Shown in pieces: positions 51,039-58,671 of a stretch of 64,000 bases of DNA. Position 1 is the first letter of the stretch, and every line of letters starts with the position of its first letter. The notes beneath the pieces were generated by a model that worked only from the letters and a program-made list of their open reading frames with translations, did not search any database and was not told where the DNA came from. The position numbers and the translations under genes were made by a program. This stretch comes from a virus. The stretch covers positions 62,001 through 126,000 of the IMG/VR virus record IMGVR_UViG_3300023208_000004; one strand, given 5' to 3'.

Positions 51039-51863
51039 TTACCCATGTGACCTTAATGTAGAGACTTCGAAATCAATAAAAGAGACATACAAATTATCTC
51101 CGATATTTTTAATCTGAGAATTTGGCAAAACTTTTGATTCAGAGACTTTCCAAATGGTAGATTTTTGCCCAGTTGCATAAGTTTCATAATTATATTGAGT
51201 CCCCGTGTATGCTCCGCGAGCGTCAAAAGGCGGAGCGTCAACGAAATTCATTGTTTTTAAATTTGTATCTTTTAAAATGCCAGCGACAGCATCCAAAACG
51301 TAGGTATTGTCACTAACAATTATAGCCCGAATGTCGGTAGATGTATTGTCCACGCCGCCCAAGGCGAAGGGCTTATTTTCACCACCCCTTTTTTTAATAA
51401 AAACTGCTGGAATGATATACGTATCTGGAGCCAATCCGCTTAAAGTTTGAGGATATTTAGAATTTGTAAAGAATTTTTTTTCAAATACAATCGTTTCATC
51501 TGGGTCTGTCGTCATGTAAACATTTACGTCTTTAATAGCGTAATTACCGCTTATTGTTGCTGAAACATTTGAAGAAAAATCGCAAGTCCCATTATAGTGA
51601 TTTATAGCCAATAAATTGTTTTGGCCCACTGGCGAAAACGTATTATTTAAATATACACCAGTCATTAAATTAGCGCCCACGACTGAAGAATCATTCACAA
51701 GTTGCTTAAAAGGTGCGGCATATGTAAACCTAGATTGATATTTATTGATTGATGGATAAAACACGCTCCCATAATTAGCAAAAGCATTTCCTTTTGTTAA
51801 AATTTCATGGTCAACGAACAACAAAAAACTAGATAAAAGTGAATGCTCAAATTGTTTTTTCAT
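51039..51863 (-). CDS. Probable tail completion/terminator protein
   Basis: The 274-residue protein is not recognised by family. It begins 'MKKQFEHSLLSSFLLFVDHEILTKGNAF' and is beta-rich, with 'VNVYMTTDPDETIVFEKKFF' and 'AIIVSDNTYVLDAVAGILKDTNLKTMNF'. The latter two segments match the general form of tail-terminator and sheath-like proteins only loosely. It lies after the connector genes and before the tail tube gene, the normal tail-terminator slot. It starts with a one-base overlap with the preceding gene. The region from 50979 to 51038 holds no gene. Confidence 0.45.
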   Translation of the reverse strand: MKKQFEHSLLSSFLLFVDHEILTKGNAFANYGSVFYPSINKYQSRFTYAAPFKQLVNDSSVVGANLMTGVYLNNTFSPVGQNNLLAINHYNGTCDFSSNVSATISGNYAIKDVNVYMTTDPDETIVFEKKFFTNSKYPQTLSGLAPDTYIIPAVFIKKRGGENKPFALGGVDNTSTDIRAIIVSDNTYVLDAVAGILKDTNLKTMNFVDAPPFDARGAYTGTQYNYETYATGQKSTIWKVSESKVLPNSQIKNIGDNLYVSFIDFEVSTLRSHG

Positions 51864-52456
51864 TATTGTTTAAAAGAGTTTTTGAACTTCTCTATTATAT
51901 TAGAGATATACGGAACCTTACCAAAGGCTCCAGAACGTATAATGCTTGAAGACTGTAATCCACCCCCAGAACGAGAGCGAATGGAATTTCTTTTCATGTA
52001 TTGACCAAATCCAGATATTCCCTTTTCAATACCATATGCCCAACTATTCCCAGATTCCCAAGGGAGGGGTGTATTTTTCTCAATTTTTTCTTGACTAGGA
52101 TAAGTGATTTTAAACTGCCAAGCTAATTTTAAAGCTCGTCCACGAGACATTTGGGTGTCTTCTAATAAAATTTGATTTAATTCTTTTGTTGGTCTGGTCC
52201 CATCCTGAAACCCAATAAAAGTAAAAAGATTTCCATATCCCCCAAGAGTATTGCTTATATTGGAAGCTCCAGTTCCACCCTCTATTTCTTGAGTAACTGG
52301 ATGAGCGGCAAAGGCTTGAAGCATTGCGTTTTTTCTTGATTTGAACAAGATGGAAGCCCTTCTCTCGGCAAGCTGCCAACCCTTAAAGCGCAAAGACGTG
52401 GAGTTTGCTATTTTTTTAGCAATAGAATCTTTATCAATTTTAACATTTATAGTCAT
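51863..52456 (-). CDS. Head-tail connector-like protein
   Basis: The start is placed at ATG 52456 ('MTINVKIDKDSIAKKIANSTSL'), giving 197 residues. The ATG overlaps the stop of the previous gene in a TAATG. The frame is also open for another 27 codons upstream, but that part covers the previous gene. The protein is basic with an N-terminal helix and 'SGFGQYMKRNSIRSRSGGGLQSSSIIRSG' near the C terminus. Position and size fit the HK97 gp10-like connector or tail-completion group. Assignment by context. Confidence 0.5.
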   Translation of the reverse strand: MTINVKIDKDSIAKKIANSTSLRFKGWQLAERRASILFKSRKNAMLQAFAAHPVTQEIEGGTGASNISNTLGGYGNLFTFIGFQDGTRPTKELNQILLEDTQMSRGRALKLAWQFKITYPSQEKIEKNTPLPWESGNSWAYGIEKGISGFGQYMKRNSIRSRSGGGLQSSSIIRSGAFGKVPYISNIIEKFKNSFKQ

Positions 52457-52902
52457 TATGTTATTTCGTCTAATGCGTAAATAAAAAGGCTCGCATTTAA
52501 AAATGTTTGTTTTTTTGGTCCGCCCACTATCTTCCAAAATTTGTTATCAAATCCAATTTTTTCAGTTTGACCACTTTGAATAAAAAACAAGCAATCCTGC
52601 CTTACTTTTACAGAGCAGTCCCCCTGTGTATATTTAGTTTCTATTGCGGATATAACATCGTTTTGCTTTTTGACTCGATTGTAGATAACTCTTGCGTCAA
52701 ATATTCCAGACACGGGGACGTATGTATAATTTTCTGTATTTTGATTGTCTTCGTATCCGAATACCGTATTAACAGATGGAGTTGAAACAATGACTTTAAT
52801 TGGCTCCTTAAATACTGTAATTGACCTAGAGAAAGTATCAAAATTCTCACCAAAACTTTCAGTGAGAGACGCTTTTTCTTCCAATGTTAGTAGGCTAGAC
52901 AT
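52456..52902 (-). CDS. Head closure/connector-like protein
   Basis: The 148-residue protein has a beta-barrel-like strand pattern: 'IKVIVSTPSVNTVFGYE', 'YTYVPVSGIFDARVIYNRV', 'DCSVKVRQDCLFFIQSG' and 'KFWKIVGG'. This is the arrangement of phage head-closure (SPP1 gp16-like) proteins that plug the connector. It touches both neighbours (TAATG with the next gene, one-base overlap with the previous one), so it belongs to a translationally coupled connector module. Confidence 0.5.
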   Translation of the reverse strand: MSSLLTLEEKASLTESFGENFDTFSRSITVFKEPIKVIVSTPSVNTVFGYEDNQNTENYTYVPVSGIFDARVIYNRVKKQNDVISAIETKYTQGDCSVKVRQDCLFFIQSGQTEKIGFDNKFWKIVGGPKKQTFLNASLFIYALDEIT

Positions 52903-53387
52903 TATCTTCTATAAAATTTAGGAAAATTATTATGACTTTCTGTATCGTCTCCAGCGACTTGCAATGGCGTTGCATCTCCAAGAATAAAACCATTCACCAA
53001 TTTATAAAGTTCGTCAGATTCTTGTTTTTTGAGAGATGTCAAGGATTTGATAACTTCATTCTTGTTGACCATTCTTACTGTAGCTCCATCGTCTGAAACT
53101 TCTATAACCGAGTTAGATTCAAGCGCCAATATTCTCGCTCTAATTTTTGAGTTGAGACGATGAATTGAATACATTTTTTTCAAAATAGCGGCGGCTTTTT
53201 CTGAAATTTCAACCCCATTTTCATCAAGAACCTCCAAAGTAACTTCATTAATTTGAAAGTTAGTAAAAATCAAATCATTCAATTCTCCTATTTTGTTTCT
53301 GACCCAGTATGCAATAGCTGGGACGCTCAAATCGGATGGTTCATCAAGCTCTTTAAAAATTTGGTCGGCAATTGTTACAACTTTCAT
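52902..53387 (-). CDS. Head-tail adaptor-like protein
   Basis: The 161-residue protein is mostly helical ('VTIADQIFKELDEPSDLSVPAIAYWVRNKIGELNDLIF'), with 'AAAILKKMYSIHRLNSKIRARILAL' and a short disordered C-terminal tail. Helical adaptor proteins of this size bind the portal bottom in siphoviruses (HK97 gp6/SPP1 gp15 type). It overlaps the next gene by one base and follows the Ig-like small gene after five bases. The adaptor role is inferred from size, helicity and order. Confidence 0.5.
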   Translation of the reverse strand: MKVVTIADQIFKELDEPSDLSVPAIAYWVRNKIGELNDLIFTNFQINEVTLEVLDENGVEISEKAAAILKKMYSIHRLNSKIRARILALESNSVIEVSDDGATVRMVNKNEVIKSLTSLKKQESDELYKLVNGFILGDATPLQVAGDDTESHNNFPKFYRR

Positions 53388-53392
53388 AATTT

Positions 53393-53731
53393 TTAATATG
53401 TGACCTCTGGATTTACTGATACGACCCCTTTGAAAACTTTAAATGCGCCAGTGACATTGCCACTAAATACTTCTATATCATAGACAAATTTACCTACTGG
53501 CAATCCCGCCGTCCCAGTAGCATTTAAATTCAGGTCAATTAAACCACTGACATAAGAACTATGGATGGATGGATTTAAATTAAACAATACTCCGCTAGAA
53601 CCGTATTGGTGGCGGATAAAACCACTTGCGCTGTGATTAGTTAAATTCAAAGCGTTTCCAGCAGAATCTACGCCAGTAAGTCTATTGGTGTAAAATTCTC
53701 CTTGATTAATTGTTAAGTTTAATAGTGTCAT
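53393..53731 (-). CDS. Small beta-sandwich virion protein
   Basis: The 112-residue protein has the strand pattern 'LNLTINQGEFYTNRLTGVD', 'LNLTNHSASGFIRHQYGS', 'VSGLIDLNLNATG', 'GKFVYDIEVFSGN', 'FKVFKGVVSVNPEVTY'. This is seen in small phage baseplate/upper-baseplate-like and decoration proteins, where the final strand ends in a Val-Thr. It has its own GTGTAATT motif 11 bases before the ATG. There is no Shine-Dalgarno sequence. Exact role unknown. Confidence 0.55.
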   Translation of the reverse strand: MTLLNLTINQGEFYTNRLTGVDSAGNALNLTNHSASGFIRHQYGSSGVLFNLNPSIHSSYVSGLIDLNLNATGTAGLPVGKFVYDIEVFSGNVTGAFKVFKGVVSVNPEVTY

Positions 53732-53742
53732 GTTACACTAGT

Positions 53743-53750
53743 AATTACAC
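53743..53750 (-). promoter_or_regulatory. GTGTAATT candidate late promoter
   Basis: Minus-strand GTGTAATT ends 11 bases before the ATG at 53731. A second GTGTAAC copy follows directly before the ATG. The 11-base distance equals that at 54435, 58642 and 62800. Confidence 0.5.
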
Positions 53751-53757
53751 CCCAAAG

Positions 53758-54423
53758 CTAAAACATACCCGTATTAAGTGCTATCCTTTTCCAGAAATTG
53801 CCGCTCGTGCAAAGATATAAATAGTTCGAATCAAACGCCGCGTCTCCTTTTATTCCAGAGCTATATGACCCAGTAATTGTAGATTCTCTAATCTTTGTGC
53901 CGGTTATAAATCCTGATGGGTTCGATTTTTCATACAAAATTCCCGTTAAGTCACTTGTAACATACCCGTTTGGATTTTGTTCACGAGGATAAAATAGACC
54001 AGTAGTTGTTCCTGTCCAAGATTTGATGGAATTGATTCCAGAGTCAAGATTAGAGCCAGTTAATATTAAACTACCAGAGAGCGCAACACCAGACATTGAC
54101 AATTCATAAAATCCTATAACCCGCTCAGACCCTACAAATGCTTGAGAAAAATAACCAGTTCCAGCGTCTATCTTAAAATTTTTGCCAGATAAATGAAAAT
54201 CAAATATAGGTGCTGAAGTTCCAAATCCCACTCTTCCATTAACGAAATCATAATAAAGTTCGGACCCCGCCAAATATCCGCTTTTATTAAATTGAATTTG
54301 TTGATTTGTTCCGCTGGCAGGAGTTTGTCTAAATCCTGTGTATGGATTTATAACGTCAAGAATAAAACCAGAGATTTCTGGTTTGTAAATTTGTTCGATT
54401 TGAATTAAATTTGCTCTACTCAT
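53758..54423 (-). CDS. Fibre-like or head-fibre virion protein
   Basis: The start is placed at the ATG at 54423 ('MSRANLIQIEQIYKPEISGF'), which lies exactly 11 bases after the GTGTAATA motif; an in-frame ATG nine bases upstream (54432) is closer to that motif. The 221-residue protein has 'NQQIQFNKSGYLAGSELYYDFVNGRVGFGTSAP', the common phage tail-fibre segment followed by strands, and a C-terminal 'FDSNYLYLCTSGNFWKRIAL', a repeat found in fibre and appendage tips. It lies between the capsid and connector modules, so it may be a head fibre. Confidence 0.6.
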   Translation of the reverse strand: MSRANLIQIEQIYKPEISGFILDVINPYTGFRQTPASGTNQQIQFNKSGYLAGSELYYDFVNGRVGFGTSAPIFDFHLSGKNFKIDAGTGYFSQAFVGSERVIGFYELSMSGVALSGSLILTGSNLDSGINSIKSWTGTTTGLFYPREQNPNGYVTSDLTGILYEKSNPSGFITGTKIRESTITGSYSSGIKGDAAFDSNYLYLCTSGNFWKRIALNTGMF

Positions 54424-54434
54424 GCTCCGCATTT

Positions 54435-54442
54435 TATTACAC
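54435..54442 (-). promoter_or_regulatory. GTGTAATA candidate late promoter
   Basis: Minus-strand GTGTAATA lies 11 bases before the ATG at 54423. The gap between the two genes is 38 bases. Confidence 0.5.
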
Positions 54443-54461
54443 AGGAGCCGGTATTGTTAGA

Positions 54462-54818
54462 TTATTTACCTTCGTCAAGGATTGCTTGGACTTCTTTTGA
54501 TATTTTTTTAGGCTTCTTTGGTTGTTGAGGAGGGGCTCTAAATGAAGCTACGTGTTTTTTGAATTCCTTCATTAGTCTATCCCTCATAAGAGAGAGATTA
54601 TCTATTGCCACAATACCTACTTTAATAGCGTGCCTATGAAGGTCTGACCTGCTTGCCTCCATTAAGAATTGGTCATATTCTTCTTCGTTCATCGTCCCGT
54701 ATTTTGATGTCCCATCATCGCCCCAAACTTGCTCTAATGTTTGTGGGACAAATTTTACAGCCTCTTCATCCTTCCCGTGAGTTTGGCGAATTGATTCTAG
54801 GCTTTTCTTTTTTGGCAT
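54462..54818 (-). CDS. Hypothetical protein downstream of the capsid gene
   Basis: The 118-residue protein is highly charged and helical, with a Lys-rich start ('MPKKKSLESIRQTHGKDEE') and a Lys/Pro-rich linker ('PPQQPKKPKKISKEV') near the C terminus. It has a GGAAAGG ribosome binding site before its ATG. It lies past the capsid gene's terminator, so read-through or an unseen promoter would be needed. No GTGTAA motif was found in front of it. Function unknown; a small head protein is plausible. Confidence 0.55.
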   Translation of the reverse strand: MPKKKSLESIRQTHGKDEEAVKFVPQTLEQVWGDDGTSKYGTMNEEEYDQFLMEASRSDLHRHAIKVGIVAIDNLSLMRDRLMKEFKKHVASFRAPPQQPKKPKKISKEVQAILDEGK

Positions 54819-54871
54819 AAACTTTCCTTTCCCTTATTAGACTATGATAATAATATCGCCACGTTCTGTCT

Positions 54872-54907
54872 AAAAAAACAGAAAGGGAGAGAATTTCTTC
54901 TCTCCCT
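54872..54907 (-). terminator. Rho-independent terminator after the major capsid gene
   Basis: Read on the minus strand, AGGGAGAGAA pairs perfectly with TTCTCTCCCT around a GAAA tetraloop (54884-54907). TTCTG and seven T follow (54872-54878). It lies 31 bases after the capsid gene stop codon. Confidence 0.88.
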
Positions 54908-54937
54908 ATCTTTTGATTTTAAAAGTTGGTAGCGTAA

Positions 54938-56056
54938 TTAGACTACGATACCTGCAACTGCGCGAGCGTCCAAGCAAACACGACCTTCTTCAAGGAATCC
55001 CCAGAAGCCAGCCTTGTCAACCCTCGAAAGATTGAACTGGTCATCTGGCATAACTCTGAATGTCCCACCGCTATCCGCTTGACGAGCCACTGGGCGCACA
55101 AACGCTCCACGAGAGTTGTCAATACCGACAAGAATTTCGTCCGTGCCTGCTCCAGCCCATGAACCGCCACTTGAACCGGGAACGCTATTTCCAGCCGTAA
55201 ATGAATGGAAAAGAACGTTGTATTTCTTACCAATACCAAGTTCAACGAGTTGATTGATATTCACACCGAAGATACCTTGCATACCAGCATTCTTCCATAC
55301 TTCCATCTTGAGTCCTTCTGGAAGGTTTTGGGCCGTATTAGCCGCGCTTGTATCAACCGGATTGAATGCAAAGGCGCGAATCTGAGCCTTAATTTCTGGA
55401 CTTACATACAAGTCTGTTGGGCCATTGCTATAAACCCCATCTGGAGTATTACCAGAATAAGATTCATTAAGACGCACTTCACGAACCATCAAATTGTTCA
55501 AATCGGCAAGATTAAAACTATTTGCTGTGCCAGCGGCAATTACGTGCTTGAGAGCCGCGCCGCCCTTTGGAGTTGTTGAAGCTTCTGCGAGAGCCTTTAG
55601 AATAACCGCCCAACCGTTCTTTTCTTGTTTGATAAGAACTTCGTTAAGCAAACGTTCTACAGCTTTGCTGACAACATCAAGACGATGTTTGCGAGCATAA
55701 CGCTTATTGAAGGAAACCGCGCTATCGAGACGATAGGTTGCGATTTTCATTTCCTTAACGCCTTCGATTTGGTTGGTTGGTAAACCACCAGCCATGTTTT
55801 GACTCCAAACGGTTACATAACCATCTTGTTCGCCATAATACAAATCAAGAGGATAACTTGGGGAGTCATCTTCGTCAAATTCAACATTTGAGAAGATGGA
55901 ACTTACAGTTCCCTTGGTCATAAGAACCTTTTGAATCACCGGGCCAAGCCACGCGGCGAGCGCTTCTTGAGCTTCCATTGATGCTTGAAGATTTCTTGAA
56001 CCGATTGCTTCGACTAGAGCGATTTGCTCTGGTGTTTCTTTTAGCTTGAAATTCAT
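54938..56056 (-). CDS. Major capsid protein
   Basis: The 372-residue protein has the features of an HK97-fold capsid protein: an N-terminal helical arm ('SRNLQASMEAQEALAAWLGPVI'), a long spine helix ('HRLDVVSKAVERLLNEVLIKQEKNGWAVILKALAE') and a C-terminal beta-rich P/A region ('ILVGIDNSRGAFVRPVARQ' and 'KAGFWGFLEEGRVCLD'). It follows protease/scaffold and decoration genes in the usual order. The shared leader (TTTAACAAAATAGGAAAAA) and a perfect terminator mark it as one of the most strongly expressed genes. Length is normal for the family. Confidence 0.85.
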   Translation of the reverse strand: MNFKLKETPEQIALVEAIGSRNLQASMEAQEALAAWLGPVIQKVLMTKGTVSSIFSNVEFDEDDSPSYPLDLYYGEQDGYVTVWSQNMAGGLPTNQIEGVKEMKIATYRLDSAVSFNKRYARKHRLDVVSKAVERLLNEVLIKQEKNGWAVILKALAEASTTPKGGAALKHVIAAGTANSFNLADLNNLMVREVRLNESYSGNTPDGVYSNGPTDLYVSPEIKAQIRAFAFNPVDTSAANTAQNLPEGLKMEVWKNAGMQGIFGVNINQLVELGIGKKYNVLFHSFTAGNSVPGSSGGSWAGAGTDEILVGIDNSRGAFVRPVARQADSGGTFRVMPDDQFNLSRVDKAGFWGFLEEGRVCLDARAVAGIVV

Positions 56057-56078
56057 AATTTTTTCCTATTTTGTTAAA
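56057..56078 (-). promoter_or_regulatory. Shared high-expression leader before the capsid gene
   Basis: On the minus strand TTTAACAAAATAGGAAAAA lies directly before the ATG at 56056, matching the block before the tail tube gene base for base over 19 positions. AGGA is the Shine-Dalgarno sequence, spaced about eight bases from the ATG. Confidence 0.75.
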
Positions 56079-56095
56079 TGTTTTTTTATCCGAGA

Positions 56096-56635
56096 TTAGA
56101 TGTCAAGTTTTACAGTGACGTAGCCGAGACTGTCTTTCGCGCTTAGGGCTTGTCCGACCTTTACCGCGCCATTACGCTGCGTAGAATCAATTAGTCCGTT
56201 GTCGCCCACATATAAAGAAGCTCCTGCGGTCACTGACCCAGTAAATCCGCTATACATGAATGTTCCGCGAGTTACGAGAGGCACAACTTGACCGCTTAAT
56301 ACCGCCTCCATTTCGGCTGCTTTGCGTGGATTAAACTTCAAAAGTTCTCCGTTTTCGTCAGTTTCCTTAACGTCGAAGAGCATCATTCCCACTACAGCGT
56401 CGCCCGTGCCAGCTACCGCAACTTTATAAGGCGTGCCGTATCTTTGTGAAACTGTATTGTTATATCCTGCTCCAACGTTTCCTAGCATTTCAAGTGAATC
56501 TTGGTCAGTTGGCAAAAAGCCAGAGCCGACAATCTTTACTAGAGTGCCTTTGTTGGTTGGGATGCTGCCTGAAAAAGAAAATAAATTGATTACATCTCTT
56601 TCGTCATAGTCTCTGAATGGTCTTAGTGTTGGCAT
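56096..56635 (-). CDS. Probable capsid decoration protein
   Basis: The 179-residue protein is beta-rich with alternating Gly and Val ('GTLVKIVGSGFLP', 'KVAVAGTGDAVVGMMLFDV', 'GQVVPLVTRGTFMYSG', 'AGASLYVGDNGLID'). The pattern is typical of head decoration or stabilisation proteins encoded right before the major capsid gene. No enzymatic motif. A shared high-expression leader precedes its ATG. Strand, size and order support the assignment. Confidence 0.65.
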   Translation of the reverse strand: MPTLRPFRDYDERDVINLFSFSGSIPTNKGTLVKIVGSGFLPTDQDSLEMLGNVGAGYNNTVSQRYGTPYKVAVAGTGDAVVGMMLFDVKETDENGELLKFNPRKAAEMEAVLSGQVVPLVTRGTFMYSGFTGSVTAGASLYVGDNGLIDSTQRNGAVKVGQALSAKDSLGYVTVKLDI

Positions 56636-56657
56636 AATTTTTCCTGTTTTTGTTAAA
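56636..56657 (-). promoter_or_regulatory. Shared high-expression leader, variant
   Basis: On the minus strand TTTAACAAAAACAGGAAAAA precedes the ATG at 56635. It differs from the other two copies at TA/AC and in length by one base. Confidence 0.65.
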
Positions 56658-56669
56658 TTGTTTTATTGA

Positions 56670-57305
56670 TTACTTAATTTCAAATCCGTCATCTTTTAGG
56701 GCGTCTTTCCATTTTTCTGCTTTGTTTTTGTCTGCTACTGAAGAGTTGGCAAGGGCGGCTTTCTTTTTCTCTGCATTGTCCATTGCGTTATCTAATGCAT
56801 CAGACGCTTTTGAGTCTTTTTTAGCGTTTTTCTTGGCCTCCTCATCATCCGCTGCTTTCTTAGCGTCTTCATCAGTCTTTTTCTTTGCTGCCTTTGATAG
56901 AGGCTTTAGGAAAACTTCCATATTCTTTTTCCATGAAGCAAAGTCTTCATCTTTGTCTAAGACTTTGATTTGAGAAGCCAAAACTTGACGAATTTCATCT
57001 GAAAGTTCATATTCTGCTTCAACCGACTCCATACGAGAATTAAATTGGACCACTTTTGCGCGTTCAGCTTCTTGTTTTTCAAAGGCTTCGACCTTTTGTT
57101 TAAGAGTATTCAATTCGCCTTCGACTTTAGTTACGTTTTCTTTTGCTTTTTGGGCCGCTTCTAAAGATAGCTTATGAGCTTCTTTTTCAGATTCATATTG
57201 CTTGGAAGCTTCCTTAATTTGTTCGGCAAGGAATTCTGTTATAGCGGACGCGTTGATTTGTTTTAAAGTCTCGTCGGTAATATCTTGAACTTTAGTGATT
57301 TTCAT
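56670..57305 (-). CDS. Possible nested scaffold protein from an internal start
   Basis: The ATG at 57305 would give a 211-residue scaffold made of the coiled-coil half of the fusion. The ribosome binding site is weak (a GACGAG stretch upstream). Lambda C/Nu3 and similar phages produce scaffolds from such in-frame nested genes. This one is a proposal based on the domain boundary, not on a strong signal. Confidence 0.3.
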   Translation of the reverse strand: MKITKVQDITDETLKQINASAITEFLAEQIKEASKQYESEKEAHKLSLEAAQKAKENVTKVEGELNTLKQKVEAFEKQEAERAKVVQFNSRMESVEAEYELSDEIRQVLASQIKVLDKDEDFASWKKNMEVFLKPLSKAAKKKTDEDAKKAADDEEAKKNAKKDSKASDALDNAMDNAEKKKAALANSSVADKNKAEKWKDALKDDGFEIK

Positions 57306-58106
57306 ATCTCGTCTGTTTTGATTTACATTAAAATCTTGGGATTGTGAAATATTTTTTTGAGGTAATTGTGTATTTTGAGAAGAAATTCCCTTCACCTCTG
57401 CGGCGGGAGATTCTGTTAGACCTATACCCAAAGGCAGCACTTCTCCGACTGGTTGACGATAAACTTTTTGACCATTTATCTCTCCAGAGCCTCCAAATGA
57501 TTTTAAATGTTTAGATATTTCGTCACAATCTCCAAGTAGGGGAACGCAATCCTCCAAGTTCTTAGAGGAAGAGCCTGCGCTTGTGCTTACAATTTTAAAA
57601 TCATCAAAACCAAGCTCCCAACTCGCGGAAATTGACTGAAAACTCTCATTAGCTGGGTCTGTAGAATCTTCTATTTTCGTCACCACGTCAGGATTTACAA
57701 TTCTCCATAAAACACCGCCCAAAGTGATATTAAAGGGCTTCTTTGAATCTTTAATATCTTCAGCTTTAAGAGGTAAATCGGAACCAAATTCACTAAAACC
57801 GACATTCAAGATAACACCAATAACATTTTTTCTATTATGTTCTATGTTAATTGGTTTATTCACAAAATAGTTTGCTATTGAAAGGGCTGTCTCAGTGTCA
57901 ATTACGTCTCCATTTTTATTTATACGATTGACTACAAAGGCGTTAAATGCAATTGGCAATAAATCATAATTTTTTGACACATCAACGTCTGGAATAAAAT
58001 TAGCAACATCAAGGAATGATGCCATAGCTAAGTATTTATCTTTTTCTTCTGAAACCAATGGTCTAAGTAAAGAGCTGAACGAAATTTTAAATCTAAAATC
58101 TTTCAT
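56670..58106 (-). CDS. Prohead protease fused to scaffolding domain
   Basis: The 478-residue protein appears to join two parts. Residues 1-220 resemble a prohead maturation protease: 'AFVVNRINKNGDVIDTETALSIANYFVNKPINIEHNRKNVIGVI', with His in 'IEHN' as a candidate catalytic residue, and 'FQSISASWELGF' with a candidate serine. Residues 268-478 form a long charged coiled-coil ('AQKAKENVTKVEGELNTLKQKVEAFEK') with a Lys/Asp/Ala-rich tail, typical of scaffold proteins. Internal Met268 starts the scaffold half. The gene follows a 171-residue gene after eight bases and precedes the decoration and capsid genes. Confidence 0.65.
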   Translation of the reverse strand: MKDFRFKISFSSLLRPLVSEEKDKYLAMASFLDVANFIPDVDVSKNYDLLPIAFNAFVVNRINKNGDVIDTETALSIANYFVNKPINIEHNRKNVIGVILNVGFSEFGSDLPLKAEDIKDSKKPFNITLGGVLWRIVNPDVVTKIEDSTDPANESFQSISASWELGFDDFKIVSTSAGSSSKNLEDCVPLLGDCDEISKHLKSFGGSGEINGQKVYRQPVGEVLPLGIGLTESPAAEVKGISSQNTQLPQKNISQSQDFNVNQNRRDMKITKVQDITDETLKQINASAITEFLAEQIKEASKQYESEKEAHKLSLEAAQKAKENVTKVEGELNTLKQKVEAFEKQEAERAKVVQFNSRMESVEAEYELSDEIRQVLASQIKVLDKDEDFASWKKNMEVFLKPLSKAAKKKTDEDAKKAADDEEAKKNAKKDSKASDALDNAMDNAEKKKAALANSSVADKNKAEKWKDALKDDGFEIK

Positions 58107-58114
58107 ATATTATA

Positions 58115-58630
58115 TTATATTAACGAATCAAGCCTTGCTAAAATTTGCTTTTTTAATTCTTGTTCGTCATCAAGATAAAGGTTTAGAAAAGTTTTACAAC
58201 TATTATCTAATTTAAAAGCAACAATATCTCTTTTAGCAGAAGCAAAGTCTTCGTCTAAGATTTGGAGCCTCATTTCTGAGAGGGGTAATGAAGTTTTGTT
58301 CAGTCTTTTGGCAATACCAGTTAGATTATTTTCTATAGCTTTTAGATAAGAGTTTAGGTATGCCAATGAATACTCTAACAATGGAATAGTAGAATTTACT
58401 TCATTTTTCCAAAGCTCTTCCGCACGAATTAAAAGAGATTTTAATTGAGCAAGACTGACCCTTTTATTGTTTTCAGAATTATGGGATTTAACCTTTGCGT
58501 CCAAGCAAGCGACAATTTTAGAAGATAATGATATTGCCGAACATTGACATTTATCTTTTAAAGTAGAACAATTCACACACAGGTCAATCTGTGACGCCTT
58601 TGTATATTCAAATTCAAAAAGATTGTTCAT
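58115..58630 (-). CDS. Hypothetical protein with N-terminal Cys motif
   Basis: The 171-residue protein has Cys-Val-Asn-Cys and Cys-Gln-Cys close together near residues 18-31, which could bind zinc. The rest is helical ('LKSLLIRAEELWKNEV' and 'NSYLKAIENNLTGIAKRL'). GTGTAATA lies exactly 11 bases before its ATG. It lies between the PSCyt1-like gene and the protease-scaffold gene and may be a head-assembly protein. It is not recognised. Confidence 0.6.
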   Translation of the reverse strand: MNNLFEFEYTKASQIDLCVNCSTLKDKCQCSAISLSSKIVACLDAKVKSHNSENNKRVSLAQLKSLLIRAEELWKNEVNSTIPLLEYSLAYLNSYLKAIENNLTGIAKRLNKTSLPLSEMRLQILDEDFASAKRDIVAFKLDNSCKTFLNLYLDDEQELKKQILARLDSLI

Positions 58631-58641
58631 GGCTCATTAAA

Positions 58642-58649
58642 TATTACAC
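58642..58649 (-). promoter_or_regulatory. GTGTAATA candidate late promoter
   Basis: Minus-strand GTGTAATA lies 11 bases before the ATG at 58630 and just after the stop of the PSCyt1-like gene. No Shine-Dalgarno sequence follows. Confidence 0.5.
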
Positions 58650-58671
58650 GCAAATAATATAAAAAATACGA

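Noticed and set aside
52457-52537. Longer N-terminus of the connector-like gene
   Set aside because: These 27 codons overlap the previous gene, and the ATG at 52456 forms a TAATG coupling with that gene's stop.
56650-56973. Plus-strand frame opposite the scaffold tail
   Set aside because: It is a Ser/Ala/Phe-rich translation of the complement of Lys/Asp/Ala codons in the scaffold, so a shadow frame.
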